Shown: positions 1 to 6,025, counted from the first letter of the stretch. The stretch is 11,167 nt of DNA from Fidelibacterota bacterium (GCA_018671635.1 JABHHG010000225.1:1-11167); one strand, 5' to 3'. A program made the numbers and translations. Notes: generated by a model not told the origin, from the sequence alone.

Positions 1-108
1 AGATTTAAGAAAGGTATATGTTGATGAATCAGTGATTGATGGATTCACACCACCAAATTCACCAAAGGCCGAAAGTTCATGAATTTTTGTTGCTGGATCG
101 TAAGACAT
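1..108 (-). CDS. Cys/Met-metabolism PLP-dependent enzyme, N-terminal fragment
   Basis: This is the first 36 codons of a minus-strand gene that continues past the left edge. It starts at an ATG (bases 106-108) preceded by a GGGGA-like ribosome site. The visible residues begin MSYDPATKIHELSAFGEFGG and continue with VNPSITDSSTYTF. The pattern (G)GVNPSIxxSSTY is the N-terminal signature of the Cys/Met-metabolism PLP enzymes (cystathionine gamma-synthase, cystathionine gamma-lyase, methionine gamma-lyase and O-acetylhomoserine sulfhydrylase). These fold-type I enzymes work on sulfur amino acids in the cytoplasm. The catalytic lysine and the substrate-specificity residues lie outside the window, so the exact reaction cannot be assigned. 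It lies 83 bases downstream of the reductase gene on the same strand and may share its transcript. The family call is fairly firm for so short a piece. Confidence 0.7.
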   Translation of the reverse strand, partial: MSYDPATKIHELSAFGEFGGVNPSITDSSTYTFLKS

Positions 109-191
109 AGGTCCCCAATTTTTAAAATATTATTAAAATATAACGGGGAAATTTACAGTGGTAATTCAGAATTTATGAAAAGGTCTTTACC

Positions 192-986
192 TTATTCAAT
201 TCGTTTTTGGTTCATTTCGGGTACTCCAAAAAGTTTAACCACCCAATCTCCTAATCGGGGAGAAATTTGATTCAGAGCCAATAAAGGTTTCATTGGACCT
301 GGATTTACAATCACTTCAGCAGAATTATTTTTGATACATTTTATAACAGCATCTGCTACATCTTGAGGTAATGATGAACCTAATAGTTTGGGTGCCGTTT
401 GACCCGAATTATGAAACATTCCACTATCTCTGATGAACCCTGGGCATACCACTGAAATATTTACATCCGTTTGAGATAATTCTTGCCGCATGGAGTCGGT
501 CCACATAATTAAACCCGATTTTGATGCAGAATATATTGAATTGTAGGAGACCCCTTTTTTCCCTGCCAATGATGCAACATTTATAATATGACCATTTCCT
601 TGTTCCAATAATTGAGGCAATATGGCTTTAGAGAGTAAAATGGGTGCATGGAGGTTTGTTTTCAAGCAATTATTAATATATTCTGAAGAATAATTTTTGA
701 AATGTTGATATTGCTCAATTCCTGCATTATTTACTAAACAATCTAACTTCCCATAAACTGAAGTGGCCTTTTCAATGAGCTGCTCAAAATTCTCAGATTG
801 TGTCATATCTGCCATAATGGGTGTGGCTTGTCCACCTTCATCCTTAATTAGTTGGCAGGTTTTAGAGAGATTATCTATGGACCGTGCAACTGCAATAACT
901 TTCATTCCCTTTTGGGCTAATGTTTGAGCAATAATTTGTCCAATTCCACGTGATGCCCCGGTAACAATGGCGACTTTTCCTTCCAT
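192..986 (-). CDS. Short-chain dehydrogenase/reductase (SDR family oxidoreductase)
   Basis: This 264-residue protein is a classical SDR, a single Rossmann-fold NAD(P)(H)-dependent oxidoreductase of typical length. Visible motifs are the cofactor loop TGASRGIG (residues 9-16), NNAG (86-89), Asn111, catalytic Ser139 in INVAS, and the YxxxK pair Tyr152/Lys156, followed by the CPGF segment (181-184) that usually packs on the nicotinamide. Arg13 inside the glycine loop and the VARS segment at 33-36 would fit NADP(H) preference; that is inference. The substrate cannot be told from sequence. The C-terminus (about 225-264) is unusually rich in Pro/Leu and may form a substrate lid or membrane contact. 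ATG at 984-986 is preceded by AGAGG with a 9-base gap. The gene is divergent from glpE and lies upstream of the PLP-enzyme gene. Confidence 0.93.
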   Translation of the reverse strand: MEGKVAIVTGASRGIGQIIAQTLAQKGMKVIAVARSIDNLSKTCQLIKDEGGQATPIMADMTQSENFEQLIEKATSVYGKLDCLVNNAGIEQYQHFKNYSSEYINNCLKTNLHAPILLSKAILPQLLEQGNGHIINVASLAGKKGVSYNSIYSASKSGLIMWTDSMRQELSQTDVNISVVCPGFIRDSGMFHNSGQTAPKLLGSSLPQDVADAVIKCIKNNSAEVIVNPGPMKPLLALNQISPRLGDWVVKLFGVPEMNQKRIE

Positions 987-1024
987 GGTGATAAACCTCT
1001 TATTTGTATGAGATGTAATTTAAC

Positions 1025-1041
1025 ATCCATATAATGTGGAT
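1025..1041. promoter_or_regulatory. Operator-like inverted repeat containing a TATAAT box
   Basis: ATCCA (1025-1029) and TGGAT (1037-1041) form a perfect 5-bp inverted repeat around TATAATG, in the 156-base gap between the divergent reductase and rhodanese genes. TATAAT (1030-1035) matches the consensus -10 box, but I see no well-spaced -35 box. The position fits a regulator site acting on one or both genes. Short palindromes are common by chance in AT-rich DNA, so this is tentative. Confidence 0.25.
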
Positions 1042-1055
1042 TTAGAAGATAATAT

Positions 1056-1084
1056 TAGACAAATCAGCGTCATTGGGTTAAATT
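1056..1084 (+). promoter_or_regulatory. Candidate sigma-70-type promoter for the glpE operon
   Basis: TAGACA (1056-1061, five of six to TTGACA) is separated by exactly 17 bases from TAAATT (1079-1084, four of six to TATAAT). Transcription would start near 1091, about 50 bases before the rhodanese start codon. It lies in the divergent intergenic region, where a promoter for the long plus-strand gene run is expected. The box match is moderate and the sigma-factor consensus of this lineage is not known to me. Confidence 0.35.
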
Positions 1085-1142
1085 ATTCCCGCTGAAAAAA
1101 ATAAAAAAAGTGTAAGACAATGAATTATCTTTAGAGGAGGAT

Positions 1143-1454
1143 ATGGAAAATAAAGCTGTCAAGCGTGTAAATGTGGTGGAGGCCACATCCTTGTTAAATA
1201 CAGATGCTGTAACCATTGTGGATATTCGTGATCGCCAATCATTTGAAGTTGATCATATGCAAAATGCACATCATGTAACTGGGAATAACGCAAAAGATTT
1301 TATAGATAAAACCGATAAAGATCAGCCCTTGCTGGTTTATTGTTATCATGGAAATAGTAGCCAAGTGGCTGCTGAATATTTTTCTGAAAACGGATTTAAT
1401 AAGGTTTATACCCTGGATGGTGGGTTTGATATTTGGAGAACAAAAAATAGTTGA
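1143..1454 (+). CDS. glpE: GlpE-type single-domain rhodanese (thiosulfate sulfurtransferase)
   Basis: This 103-residue protein is one rhodanese domain, the usual length of GlpE. It has VDIRDRQSFEVDH (26-38), the active-site loop CYHGNSS with Cys67 as the persulfide-forming residue, and DGGFDIW near the C-terminus. CYHGNSS followed by an AAxY helix is specifically GlpE-like. Family members move sulfur from thiosulfate to cyanide or to protein thiols such as thioredoxin, in the cytoplasm. No signal peptide is visible. The ATG at 1143 follows an AGAGGAGG ribosome site (1133-1140), so this gene should be well translated; it heads the long plus-strand run. Its TGA stop (1452-1454) overlaps the TTG start of the next gene as TTGA, implying translational coupling. 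No glycerol-3-phosphate (glp) genes are adjacent, so the symbol reflects family only. Confidence 0.9.
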   Translation: MENKAVKRVNVVEATSLLNTDAVTIVDIRDRQSFEVDHMQNAHHVTGNNAKDFIDKTDKDQPLLVYCYHGNSSQVAAEYFSENGFNKVYTLDGGFDIWRTKNS

Positions 1455-1828
1455 AAGTACCAAAACTTTCTGTTGATCAATTAACTGTAATAAATTCTAT
1501 ACTCGACCAAATCAAGAGACATACGCAGTATAATAATTCTATTACTGAGGCTGTATCATCTAATTTAGATATTTCATTAAACTATCATACACATCCTAAT
1601 GAAGACTCATACTGTGTATCCATTCTCAGTGAAAAAATAGATTTACTCACCCTTACCGAAAACAAACAATCCTTTATTGAATTGGCACATATTCGTGGTA
1701 TCGGAAAATCAGAGGAAGATTGTATTCCCCTCATGACTTATTTTGGGAAGAAATTAAAGGAAATTTACATTTTCAATAAACTTCCAGATGTTTATCTAAA
1801 TGGGTCGTTGTACCTACAAGATGATTAG
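1451..1828 (+). CDS. Hypothetical protein, 125 residues, translationally coupled to glpE
   Basis: I do not recognise this protein. The reading frame is closed by an in-frame TAG directly upstream (1448-1450), so TTG at 1451 is the earliest possible start, and no ATG or GTG occurs until deep in the gene. TTGA is shared with the glpE stop. The protein looks soluble, with no signal peptide or membrane segment. It has an amphipathic start (LSVDQLTVINSILDQIKRH), a central stretch with a NYHTHPNEDSY segment, then alternating beta-like and helical stretches ending in YLNGSLYLQDD. The HTHP element could suggest metal binding, but a single short motif is not enough to claim it. Tight coupling to the rhodanese suggests a joint role, perhaps as a sulfur-transfer partner; that is inference from context only. 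Confidence 0.75.
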   Translation: MKVPKLSVDQLTVINSILDQIKRHTQYNNSITEAVSSNLDISLNYHTHPNEDSYCVSILSEKIDLLTLTENKQSFIELAHIRGIGKSEEDCIPLMTYFGKKLKEIYIFNKLPDVYLNGSLYLQDD

Positions 1829-1839
1829 AAAGTAATCAT

Positions 1840-2562
1840 ATTACAACTTCCTTAAGCGAATATCTATACTCCCCAGGTTCCTTTCAACTCTTTGGTCCAT
1901 CTCATATTTGGGGCATTATTCTTTTTCTGATTTTGGTTGTCAGTGTTCCGCTGGTTTCAAAAAAATATCTGGCTGAAAAGATTCAACACAGAATAGGCAG
2001 TTTTATTGGAATAATAGTAGGTGCTAATTATTTTATTTGGGTAGCGCTTGAAACAATTGCAGGTACATTTGAACTAAACATTCATCTTCCTTTTCAATTA
2101 TGCCGTGTAGCCAATATGTTAATTCCACTTATCATGATTTCTAAATGTGACCGAGTATATCAGATTATATATTTTTGGGGGATGTCAGGAGTTTTTCAAG
2201 GATTGATTACACCGGACATTACTAATGATTTCCCCCATTTCCATTTCTTTAGATTTTGGGTGGGACATAACGGAATGATAATCGCCTTAGTATATGCAAC
2301 GGTTGTGTATGGGATGCGTCCTAAAGTGGAGAGTATTAAAAATGCCTTTATTGCGCTAAACTTATTTTTACTGGCATCAGTCATTGTAAATTTAATTTTA
2401 GATGCAAATTACTTCTGGATTTGCGGAAAGCCACCTATGGCATCATTACTTGATTATTTGGGACCATGGCCGTGGTATATTATTGCTGCAGAGTTAGTAG
2501 CATTGGTACATTTTGCAGTAGCATACACCCCCTTTTATATATTAGATAGGAAGGAAAATTGA
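1840..2562 (+). CDS. YwaF/TIGR02206-family integral membrane protein (TMEM164-like)
   Basis: The protein matches the YwaF/TIGR02206 membrane family, related to TMEM164. Counting from base 1840 gives 240 residues with FQLFGPSH (15-22) before the first membrane helix, LPFQLC (83-88), YFWGMSGVFQGLITPD (111-126), FPHFHFFRFWVGH (131-143) and LLDYLGPWPWYI (203-214). I count roughly six or seven hydrophobic helices. Start choice is difficult. The first TTG in frame (1933) would remove the conserved N-terminus and most of helix 1, yet there is no ATG, GTG or TTG between the in-frame TGA at 1822-1824 and that point. I chose ATT at 1840, a rare but known start codon type, because it keeps the family N-terminus. 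Alternatively, ATG at 1821 could be joined by one base shift. It sits 11 bases after the previous gene. Molecular function is not established for the bacterial family. Confidence 0.88.
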   Translation: MTTSLSEYLYSPGSFQLFGPSHIWGIILFLILVVSVPLVSKKYLAEKIQHRIGSFIGIIVGANYFIWVALETIAGTFELNIHLPFQLCRVANMLIPLIMISKCDRVYQIIYFWGMSGVFQGLITPDITNDFPHFHFFRFWVGHNGMIIALVYATVVYGMRPKVESIKNAFIALNLFLLASVIVNLILDANYFWICGKPPMASLLDYLGPWPWYIIAAELVALVHFAVAYTPFYILDRKEN

Positions 2563-2566
2563 TATA

Positions 2567-2983
2567 GTGGAACGACAAGCAATTTTATACCCATTATTTA
2601 TGATGGTATTTCTCACATTCGCTGTAGTTTATGGACAATTTTATATCAATTTGAGTGCACTACGAAAAAAGGATGTACGGTTATCATTTTTTAAATTATT
2701 TAAAGGTGATAGTGATACTCCCCTTTATATGGAAGCTGCGCGAATGCATTACCGAAATATGTTTGAAATGCCAATCTTGTTTTATGTGTTAGTTTTATTT
2801 ATCTACTTTTCAAATAATGTTACATCGGTTGACGTAATATTGGCATGGCTATTTGTTGGAGGCCGAATTGCGCATTCATTGGTTCGTACATTTCATTATG
2901 ATGATGTTCCTATTAGATTTAAATGTTTTGCATTTACAGTCATAATTCTCACCATTCATTGGATATTGGTCACGATTAAATAG
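2567..2983 (+). CDS. MAPEG-family membrane protein
   Basis: This 138-residue protein with about four hydrophobic helices matches the MAPEG family (membrane-associated proteins in eicosanoid and glutathione metabolism). The diagnostic pieces are RNMFEMPILFY (63-73), at the start of the second helix, and GRIAHSLVRTFH (99-110), with the arginine positions that contact glutathione in characterised members. Bacterial MAPEG proteins are often annotated as glutathione-transferase-like, but many have no known substrate and glutathione is not universal in this type of organism. The GTG start at 2567 lies 4 bases after the previous stop and is preceded by AAGGA about 11 bases upstream. No ATG occurs in the first ten codons. 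It is co-directional with its neighbours and probably in the same operon. Confidence 0.92.
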   Translation: MERQAILYPLFMMVFLTFAVVYGQFYINLSALRKKDVRLSFFKLFKGDSDTPLYMEAARMHYRNMFEMPILFYVLVLFIYFSNNVTSVDVILAWLFVGGRIAHSLVRTFHYDDVPIRFKCFAFTVIILTIHWILVTIK

Positions 2984-3012
2984 ATGACTTCTCATTTATT
3001 TTGTGGTGAGAA
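2946..3012 (+). repeat. Overlapping inverted repeats at the MAPEG gene end
   Basis: TGGTGAGAA (3004-3012) can pair perfectly with TTCTCACCA (2946-2954, inside the end of the MAPEG gene), or its TGAGAA part can pair with the nearer TTCTCA (2989-2994, loop of 12 bases). The two pairings exclude one another. No T-run follows, so it is not a standard intrinsic terminator. It could be an RNA processing or attenuation element between operon halves, or coincidence. Confidence 0.25.
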
Positions 3013-3031
3013 ATTAATTAAATTATATAAT
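3001..3031 (+). promoter_or_regulatory. Possible internal promoter before the 62-residue gene
   Basis: A perfect TATAAT (3026-3031) lies in the 66-base gap after the MAPEG gene, with TTGTGG (3001-3006) 19 bases upstream as a weak -35 box. A transcript would begin near 3038 and leave only about 12 leader bases, with the AAGGAA ribosome site at 3041-3046. This is the widest gap in the plus-strand gene run. Because the region is very AT-rich, a chance TATAAT is easy to obtain. Confidence 0.3.
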
Positions 3032-3049
3032 TATTAATAGAAGGAAATC

Positions 3050-3238
3050 ATGGGTAAATATTTTAGTATGAATGAGCTTGAAGTGGGTACACAGCTCAAA
3101 ATTAAAAAAACAAGAATAGTTGGAACGTTAAAAGTAGTCCACCATTATCCCACAACATTTACAATTGAATTTGGCGATGGGAGCTTTCAAAATTACAAAA
3201 CAAATGAAGTTGAAGTAGTCAAAACTGAGGATGCATAA
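3050..3238 (+). CDS. Hypothetical small protein, 62 residues
   Basis: I do not recognise a family. The ATG at 3050 is preceded by AAGGAA (3041-3046) at good spacing, and the gene is embedded in a co-directional run, so it is probably real. The product is soluble, without cysteine, signal peptide or membrane segment. Its pattern of alternating hydrophobic residues (LKIKKTRIVGTLKVVHHY, then FTIEFGDGSFQNYKTNEVEVV) looks like four or five beta strands joined by a GDGS turn, consistent with a small SH3-like or OB-like barrel. That fold call is inference. Its stop abuts the TTG start of the DUF423 gene and its final codons carry that gene's ribosome site, so the two are probably coupled. Confidence 0.75.
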   Translation: MGKYFSMNELEVGTQLKIKKTRIVGTLKVVHHYPTTFTIEFGDGSFQNYKTNEVEVVKTEDA

Positions 3239-3610
3239 TTGACTCCTCGTTTATGGATAATTGCCGGTTCTTTGCATATGGCATTGGCTGTAATATTAGG
3301 CGCCTTTGCAGCCCATGCACTAAAGAGCATATTGGATGAGTATTCCACAGATATTTATAAAACCAGTAATTTCTATCATTTTGTCCATTCATTAGCGCTC
3401 ATTATGGTGGGAATCCTTCAGCAACAGTTTAATATAAATTTAACTATCTCAGGATATTCATTTTTCTTTGGGATGCTAATTTTTTCTGGAAGTTTATATA
3501 CGATAGCATTAACCGGTATTAAAGGTTTGGGTGCAATTACGCCAATTGGAGGCCTCTTTTTTATAATTGGCTGGGGATATTTGGCATATCAGTTTTACCT
3601 TACAGCGTAA
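3239..3610 (+). CDS. DUF423 (YgdD-like) small membrane protein
   Basis: This 123-residue protein is a full-length member of the DUF423/YgdD family of four-helix inner-membrane proteins. Signature elements are LGAFAAHAL (20-28), FYHFVHSLAL (45-54), IFSGSLY (81-87) and the ITPIGGLFFIIGW region (100-112), each lying at a helix edge as in the family. The function of the family is unknown. The TTG start (3239-3241) directly follows the TAA of the preceding gene and has GAGG (3227-3230) 8 bases upstream inside that gene. No ATG precedes the first conserved motif except Met14, which would cut into helix 1. The stop overlaps the next start as TAATG, so it is coupled on both sides. Confidence 0.94.
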   Translation: MTPRLWIIAGSLHMALAVILGAFAAHALKSILDEYSTDIYKTSNFYHFVHSLALIMVGILQQQFNINLTISGYSFFFGMLIFSGSLYTIALTGIKGLGAITPIGGLFFIIGWGYLAYQFYLTA

Positions 3611-4278
3611 TGGCATCTCCAAAATTCATACCATTTTACCCTCCTCCTGAATATTCTGAATCTCAACGGCGTAAAATATCAAGTGAATACTATGAATTGA
3701 TGAATAATCGTCGAACCGTGCGTGAATTTTCATCCACACCAATTTCTCTAGAGGTTATCGATGATTGTATAAAAACTGCAAATACAGCTCCAAGTGGAGC
3801 CAATTTACAGCCATGGCATTTTTGCGTAGTCAGTGATGCTAATGTAAAATCACAAATTAGAATAGCTGCTGAAAAAGAAGAACACGAATTTTATACGCAT
3901 CGGGCAACTCCCGAATGGTTAGAAGCCCTGGAACCTTTAGGCACGAATAAACAGAAAGACTTTCTCGAAACCGCCCCCGTCCTAATTGTAGTTTTTATGC
4001 AAAAGTATGGCAAACTTATAGATGGAAGACCGTGTAAACATTATTACACCCAAGAATCCGTGGGACTTGCAACCGGAATGTTGATTTCCGCTATTCATAA
4101 TGCAGGCTTAGTTTCTTTAACCCACACGCCTAGTCCTATGAATTTTTTAAATAAAATTTTAGATCGTCCTGAAAATGAAAGACCATTTTTACTATTAGTG
4201 GTTGGTCATGCTTCATCTAATGCAGAAGTACCCAATATCCATAGAAAAACAATTGACCAAATTAGGACCATTATTTGA
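3610..4278 (+). CDS. Nitroreductase-fold flavoprotein, iodotyrosine-deiodinase-like
   Basis: This 222-residue FMN protein of the nitroreductase superfamily most resembles the iodotyrosine deiodinase (IYD) subgroup. FMN-binding segments are NRRTVREF (33-40), TAPSGANLQPWHF (59-71), THTP (171-174) and Arg212 near the C-terminus. The active-site lid carries Glu91, Tyr95 and Lys116 with the same spacing (4 and 21 residues) as the human IYD triad Glu157, Tyr161 and Lys182, which binds the zwitterion of halotyrosine. That alignment is from memory of the human sequence. There is no N-terminal membrane anchor, as in other bacterial homologues. The expected reaction is reductive dehalogenation of iodo- or bromotyrosine; another nitroreductase activity cannot be excluded. 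ATG at 3610 overlaps the previous stop (TAATG), and its own TGA overlaps the next ATG (TGATG). Confidence 0.9.
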   Translation: MASPKFIPFYPPPEYSESQRRKISSEYYELMNNRRTVREFSSTPISLEVIDDCIKTANTAPSGANLQPWHFCVVSDANVKSQIRIAAEKEEHEFYTHRATPEWLEALEPLGTNKQKDFLETAPVLIVVFMQKYGKLIDGRPCKHYYTQESVGLATGMLISAIHNAGLVSLTHTPSPMNFLNKILDRPENERPFLLLVVGHASSNAEVPNIHRKTIDQIRTII

Positions 4279-5582
4279 TGTTTCTTTTTGAATTTCACAA
4301 ATCAATCAATTTCATTCATTCTATGAGAACTAACCATATTTTAATTTTAATATTATGTAGCTCCATTCTGCTGAGTAATGAGAAGTTAAAACAGGCTCGA
4401 GTTACTGAACATATTGCGACGCAAACAATTGAATATGTAGATAATATTCGAGAGAATGGAGATACAAAAGAATATTTATTAGTACGTCAAACTAATGCTT
4501 TTTTTGTACGTGCAAAAGCTCGGTTGGATTTAGGCGAAATTGAGGAGGCATTAGCAGATATTAATATGGCTATATCGAGAGATTCTAATTTCATTGAAGC
4601 ATATTATTATCGAGGCCAAATTCATTTTTTACAAGAAGCGTATGCACAGGCAATTAGTGATTTTGATGAGGTACTACAACATGAGTTATTTATGCCAGAT
4701 GTAGTTGCTCGAAAAATTGAATCTCAATTTGAGATGTATAGAGATGATTCTATTTTATTAGATATTAATAGTTTTATGAACATTGCAGATTATGAACATC
4801 CATATATGGGTAAGTTATATTTTTATAAAGGGGCATTACTTTTTAATCGAGGAGACTTCGACCAGGCGTTAGAAAATATACATATGGCTATAAATTTATC
4901 TCCTGAAATATGGGAGGCTTATATGGTTCGAGGTAATATTTATAGAATTCAAGGAGATTTGGAGACGGCCTTTTTTGATTTAGATATTGCAGTAAATTCA
5001 AATGAATGTCCCCGAGAAGTATTTTTATATAGAGGTTTGGCTCATGCCACATCAAAAGATTTTCAAAACGCAATCCAAGATTTGACTAAATTTTTGCAAT
5101 TAACCCCAGGATATCATCAAAATAAACCAGAAGCAATTTTACAACGTGCAATTGCCAGGTATTACGGAGGTGATTTAAACGCTACTATCAATGATTTAAA
5201 TGAAGTGCTAAAGCGAAATCCTAATCATTGGCTTTCATATCGATTGTTGGGTTTAGTTTACCAAAAAAAGGAAAACCATTTTCAAGCTTTGAAAAATTTC
5301 AATTTAGCCCTCGAATATGGCGATCATGCTGAAATTTATTTATTTCGAGGAATTACTCAAATTAGTTTATTTCATTATAAAAGCGCAGCGTCTGATTTAA
5401 CCATTTTTATTGATAATGTAAGCGAGAGCCATCCTGATTATGCGAATGCATTAAATAAAAGAGGGCTTTCTCTATTTTTCATGAAACGACTAGATGAGGC
5501 TTGTGTTGATTGGAGCTATTCATATTCAATAGAAAGAGATGATGATACCAAAACATTTATTAAGAAGCATTGTTTAAATTAA
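4278..5582 (+). CDS. Exported tetratricopeptide-repeat protein
   Basis: The protein has 434 residues if the ATG at 4278 is used (TGATG overlap with the previous stop, AGGA about 10 bases upstream). An in-frame ATG at 4323 would give a cleaner signal peptide beginning MRTNHILILILCSSILLS, but lacks a ribosome site. Either way the N-terminus is a hydrophobic export signal. The Cys in it lacks a small residue before it, so it is not a good lipobox. From about residue 65 to the end there are about nine TPR-like helix pairs, for example AYYYRGQIHFLQEAYAQAIS and AYMVRGNIYRIQGDLETAF. The C-terminus (RLDEACVDW...IKKHC) is the capping motif seen in many Bacteroidetes-type TPR proteins. TPRs are protein-binding scaffolds; the partner is unknown. 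Location is probably periplasmic. It ends the coupled gene run. Confidence 0.9.
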   Translation: MFLFEFHKSINFIHSMRTNHILILILCSSILLSNEKLKQARVTEHIATQTIEYVDNIRENGDTKEYLLVRQTNAFFVRAKARLDLGEIEEALADINMAISRDSNFIEAYYYRGQIHFLQEAYAQAISDFDEVLQHELFMPDVVARKIESQFEMYRDDSILLDINSFMNIADYEHPYMGKLYFYKGALLFNRGDFDQALENIHMAINLSPEIWEAYMVRGNIYRIQGDLETAFFDLDIAVNSNECPREVFLYRGLAHATSKDFQNAIQDLTKFLQLTPGYHQNKPEAILQRAIARYYGGDLNATINDLNEVLKRNPNHWLSYRLLGLVYQKKENHFQALKNFNLALEYGDHAEIYLFRGITQISLFHYKSAASDLTIFIDNVSESHPDYANALNKRGLSLFFMKRLDEACVDWSYSYSIERDDDTKTFIKKHCLN

Positions 5583-5622
5583 GATACTATTTAGGAATTT
5601 TTATTTTATCGACGGGGGAATA

Positions 5623-5652
5623 ATGAGTAAATTTCTACCCATAATATTATAA
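5623..5652 (+). other. Possible 9-codon leader ORF
   Basis: ATG at 5623 follows GGGGGA (5614-5619) at good spacing and encodes MSKFLPIIL before TAA. It sits in the 93-base gap between the TPR gene and the lysine-rich protein gene. A TATAAT (5648-5653) overlaps its stop without a clear -35 box. It may be a leader peptide, a remnant or chance; nothing in its codons (no runs of one amino acid) suggests classical attenuation. Confidence 0.2.
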
Positions 5653-5675
5653 TTGATGCAAGTAAAAGGAACTGT

Positions 5676-5963
5676 ATGTATAAAAAGAAAAAATTAGCCC
5701 AAAAGAAACATCGTAAAAATAAAGTACGATTAAAGGCTTTAAAAGTAGCCTCTTTGTCAAAGGCTAAACCTAAAAAGAAGATAGTTTCGGCCCCTGTTAA
5801 AGTAGAAAAAAAGGCTGAAGTTAAGAAACCTGAAGCTAAAAAGGTGGCTACGAAGAAGGCCCCTGCTAAAAAAGCTCCAGTGAAAAAAGCTTCAGCGAAG
5901 AAAGCTGCAGCTAAAAAACCAGTGGCAAAGAAACCTGCAACAAAGGCTAAAGCAAAAAAATAG
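5676..5963 (+). CDS. Lysine-rich, histone H1-like protein
   Basis: This 95-residue protein contains about 38 lysines. The N-terminal third (MYKKKKLAQKKHRKNKVRLK) is a basic, probably helical segment. From residue 47 to 86 there are eight tandem pentapeptides of form xxxKK (AEVKK, PEAKK, VATKK, APAKK, APVKK, ASAKK, AAAKK, PVAKK), then a KAKAKK tail. This composition matches the disordered C-terminal tail of eukaryotic linker histone H1 and bacterial H1-like proteins such as chlamydial Hc2 and the Bordetella BpH2 type, which bind DNA without sequence specificity. A role with RNA or ribosomes is also possible. The ATG at 5676 has AAAGGA (5665-5670) 5 bases upstream. The gene is separated from the TPR gene by 93 bases and is followed by a terminator, so it may be a single-gene unit. 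Confidence 0.85.
   Translation: MYKKKKLAQKKHRKNKVRLKALKVASLSKAKPKKKIVSAPVKVEKKAEVKKPEAKKVATKKAPAKKAPVKKASAKKAAAKKPVAKKPATKAKAKK
5814..5933 (+). repeat. Eight imperfect 15-bp coding repeats (xxxKK units)
   Basis: The stretch encodes eight consecutive pentapeptides ending in Lys-Lys, with most units ending AAGAAG, AAAAAA or AAGAAA. Codon choice varies between units, so the pattern is kept at the protein level more than at the DNA level. Such a tract may expand or contract by slippage or recombination. Confidence 0.75.
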
Positions 5964-5990
5964 TATCTGTTATTACATGATGCAAACTTG

Positions 5991-6025
5991 AAAAGCGGGA
6001 TAATGTTATTTATTCCGCTTTTTTT
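5991..6025 (+). terminator. Intrinsic terminator after the lysine-rich protein gene
   Basis: AAAGCGGGATAA (5992-6003) pairs with TTATTCCGCTTT (6010-6021) as a 12-bp stem with one G-T pair and a 6-base loop, followed by a T-run to 6025. It lies about 28 bases after the stop codon, and the next gene's ribosome site begins 3 bases later (6028), so the terminator and the next leader are almost fused. Confidence 0.88.

Noticed and set aside
1933..1935. TTG as the start of the YwaF-family gene
   Set aside because: It would delete the conserved FQLFGPSH segment and most of the first membrane helix, which are intact in frame upstream.
4275..4277. TTG one codon before the ATG as the TPR-protein start
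   Set aside because: The ATG at 4278 forms the common TGATG overlap with the previous stop, and the TTG adds nothing.
4888..5073. Minus-strand open frame inside the TPR gene
   Set aside because: It is antisense to clear TPR coding sequence, with no own signals.
5583..5675. Small RNA or tRNA gene in the gap before the lysine-rich protein
   Set aside because: There is no cloverleaf, no GC-rich stem and no terminator in this 93-base stretch.
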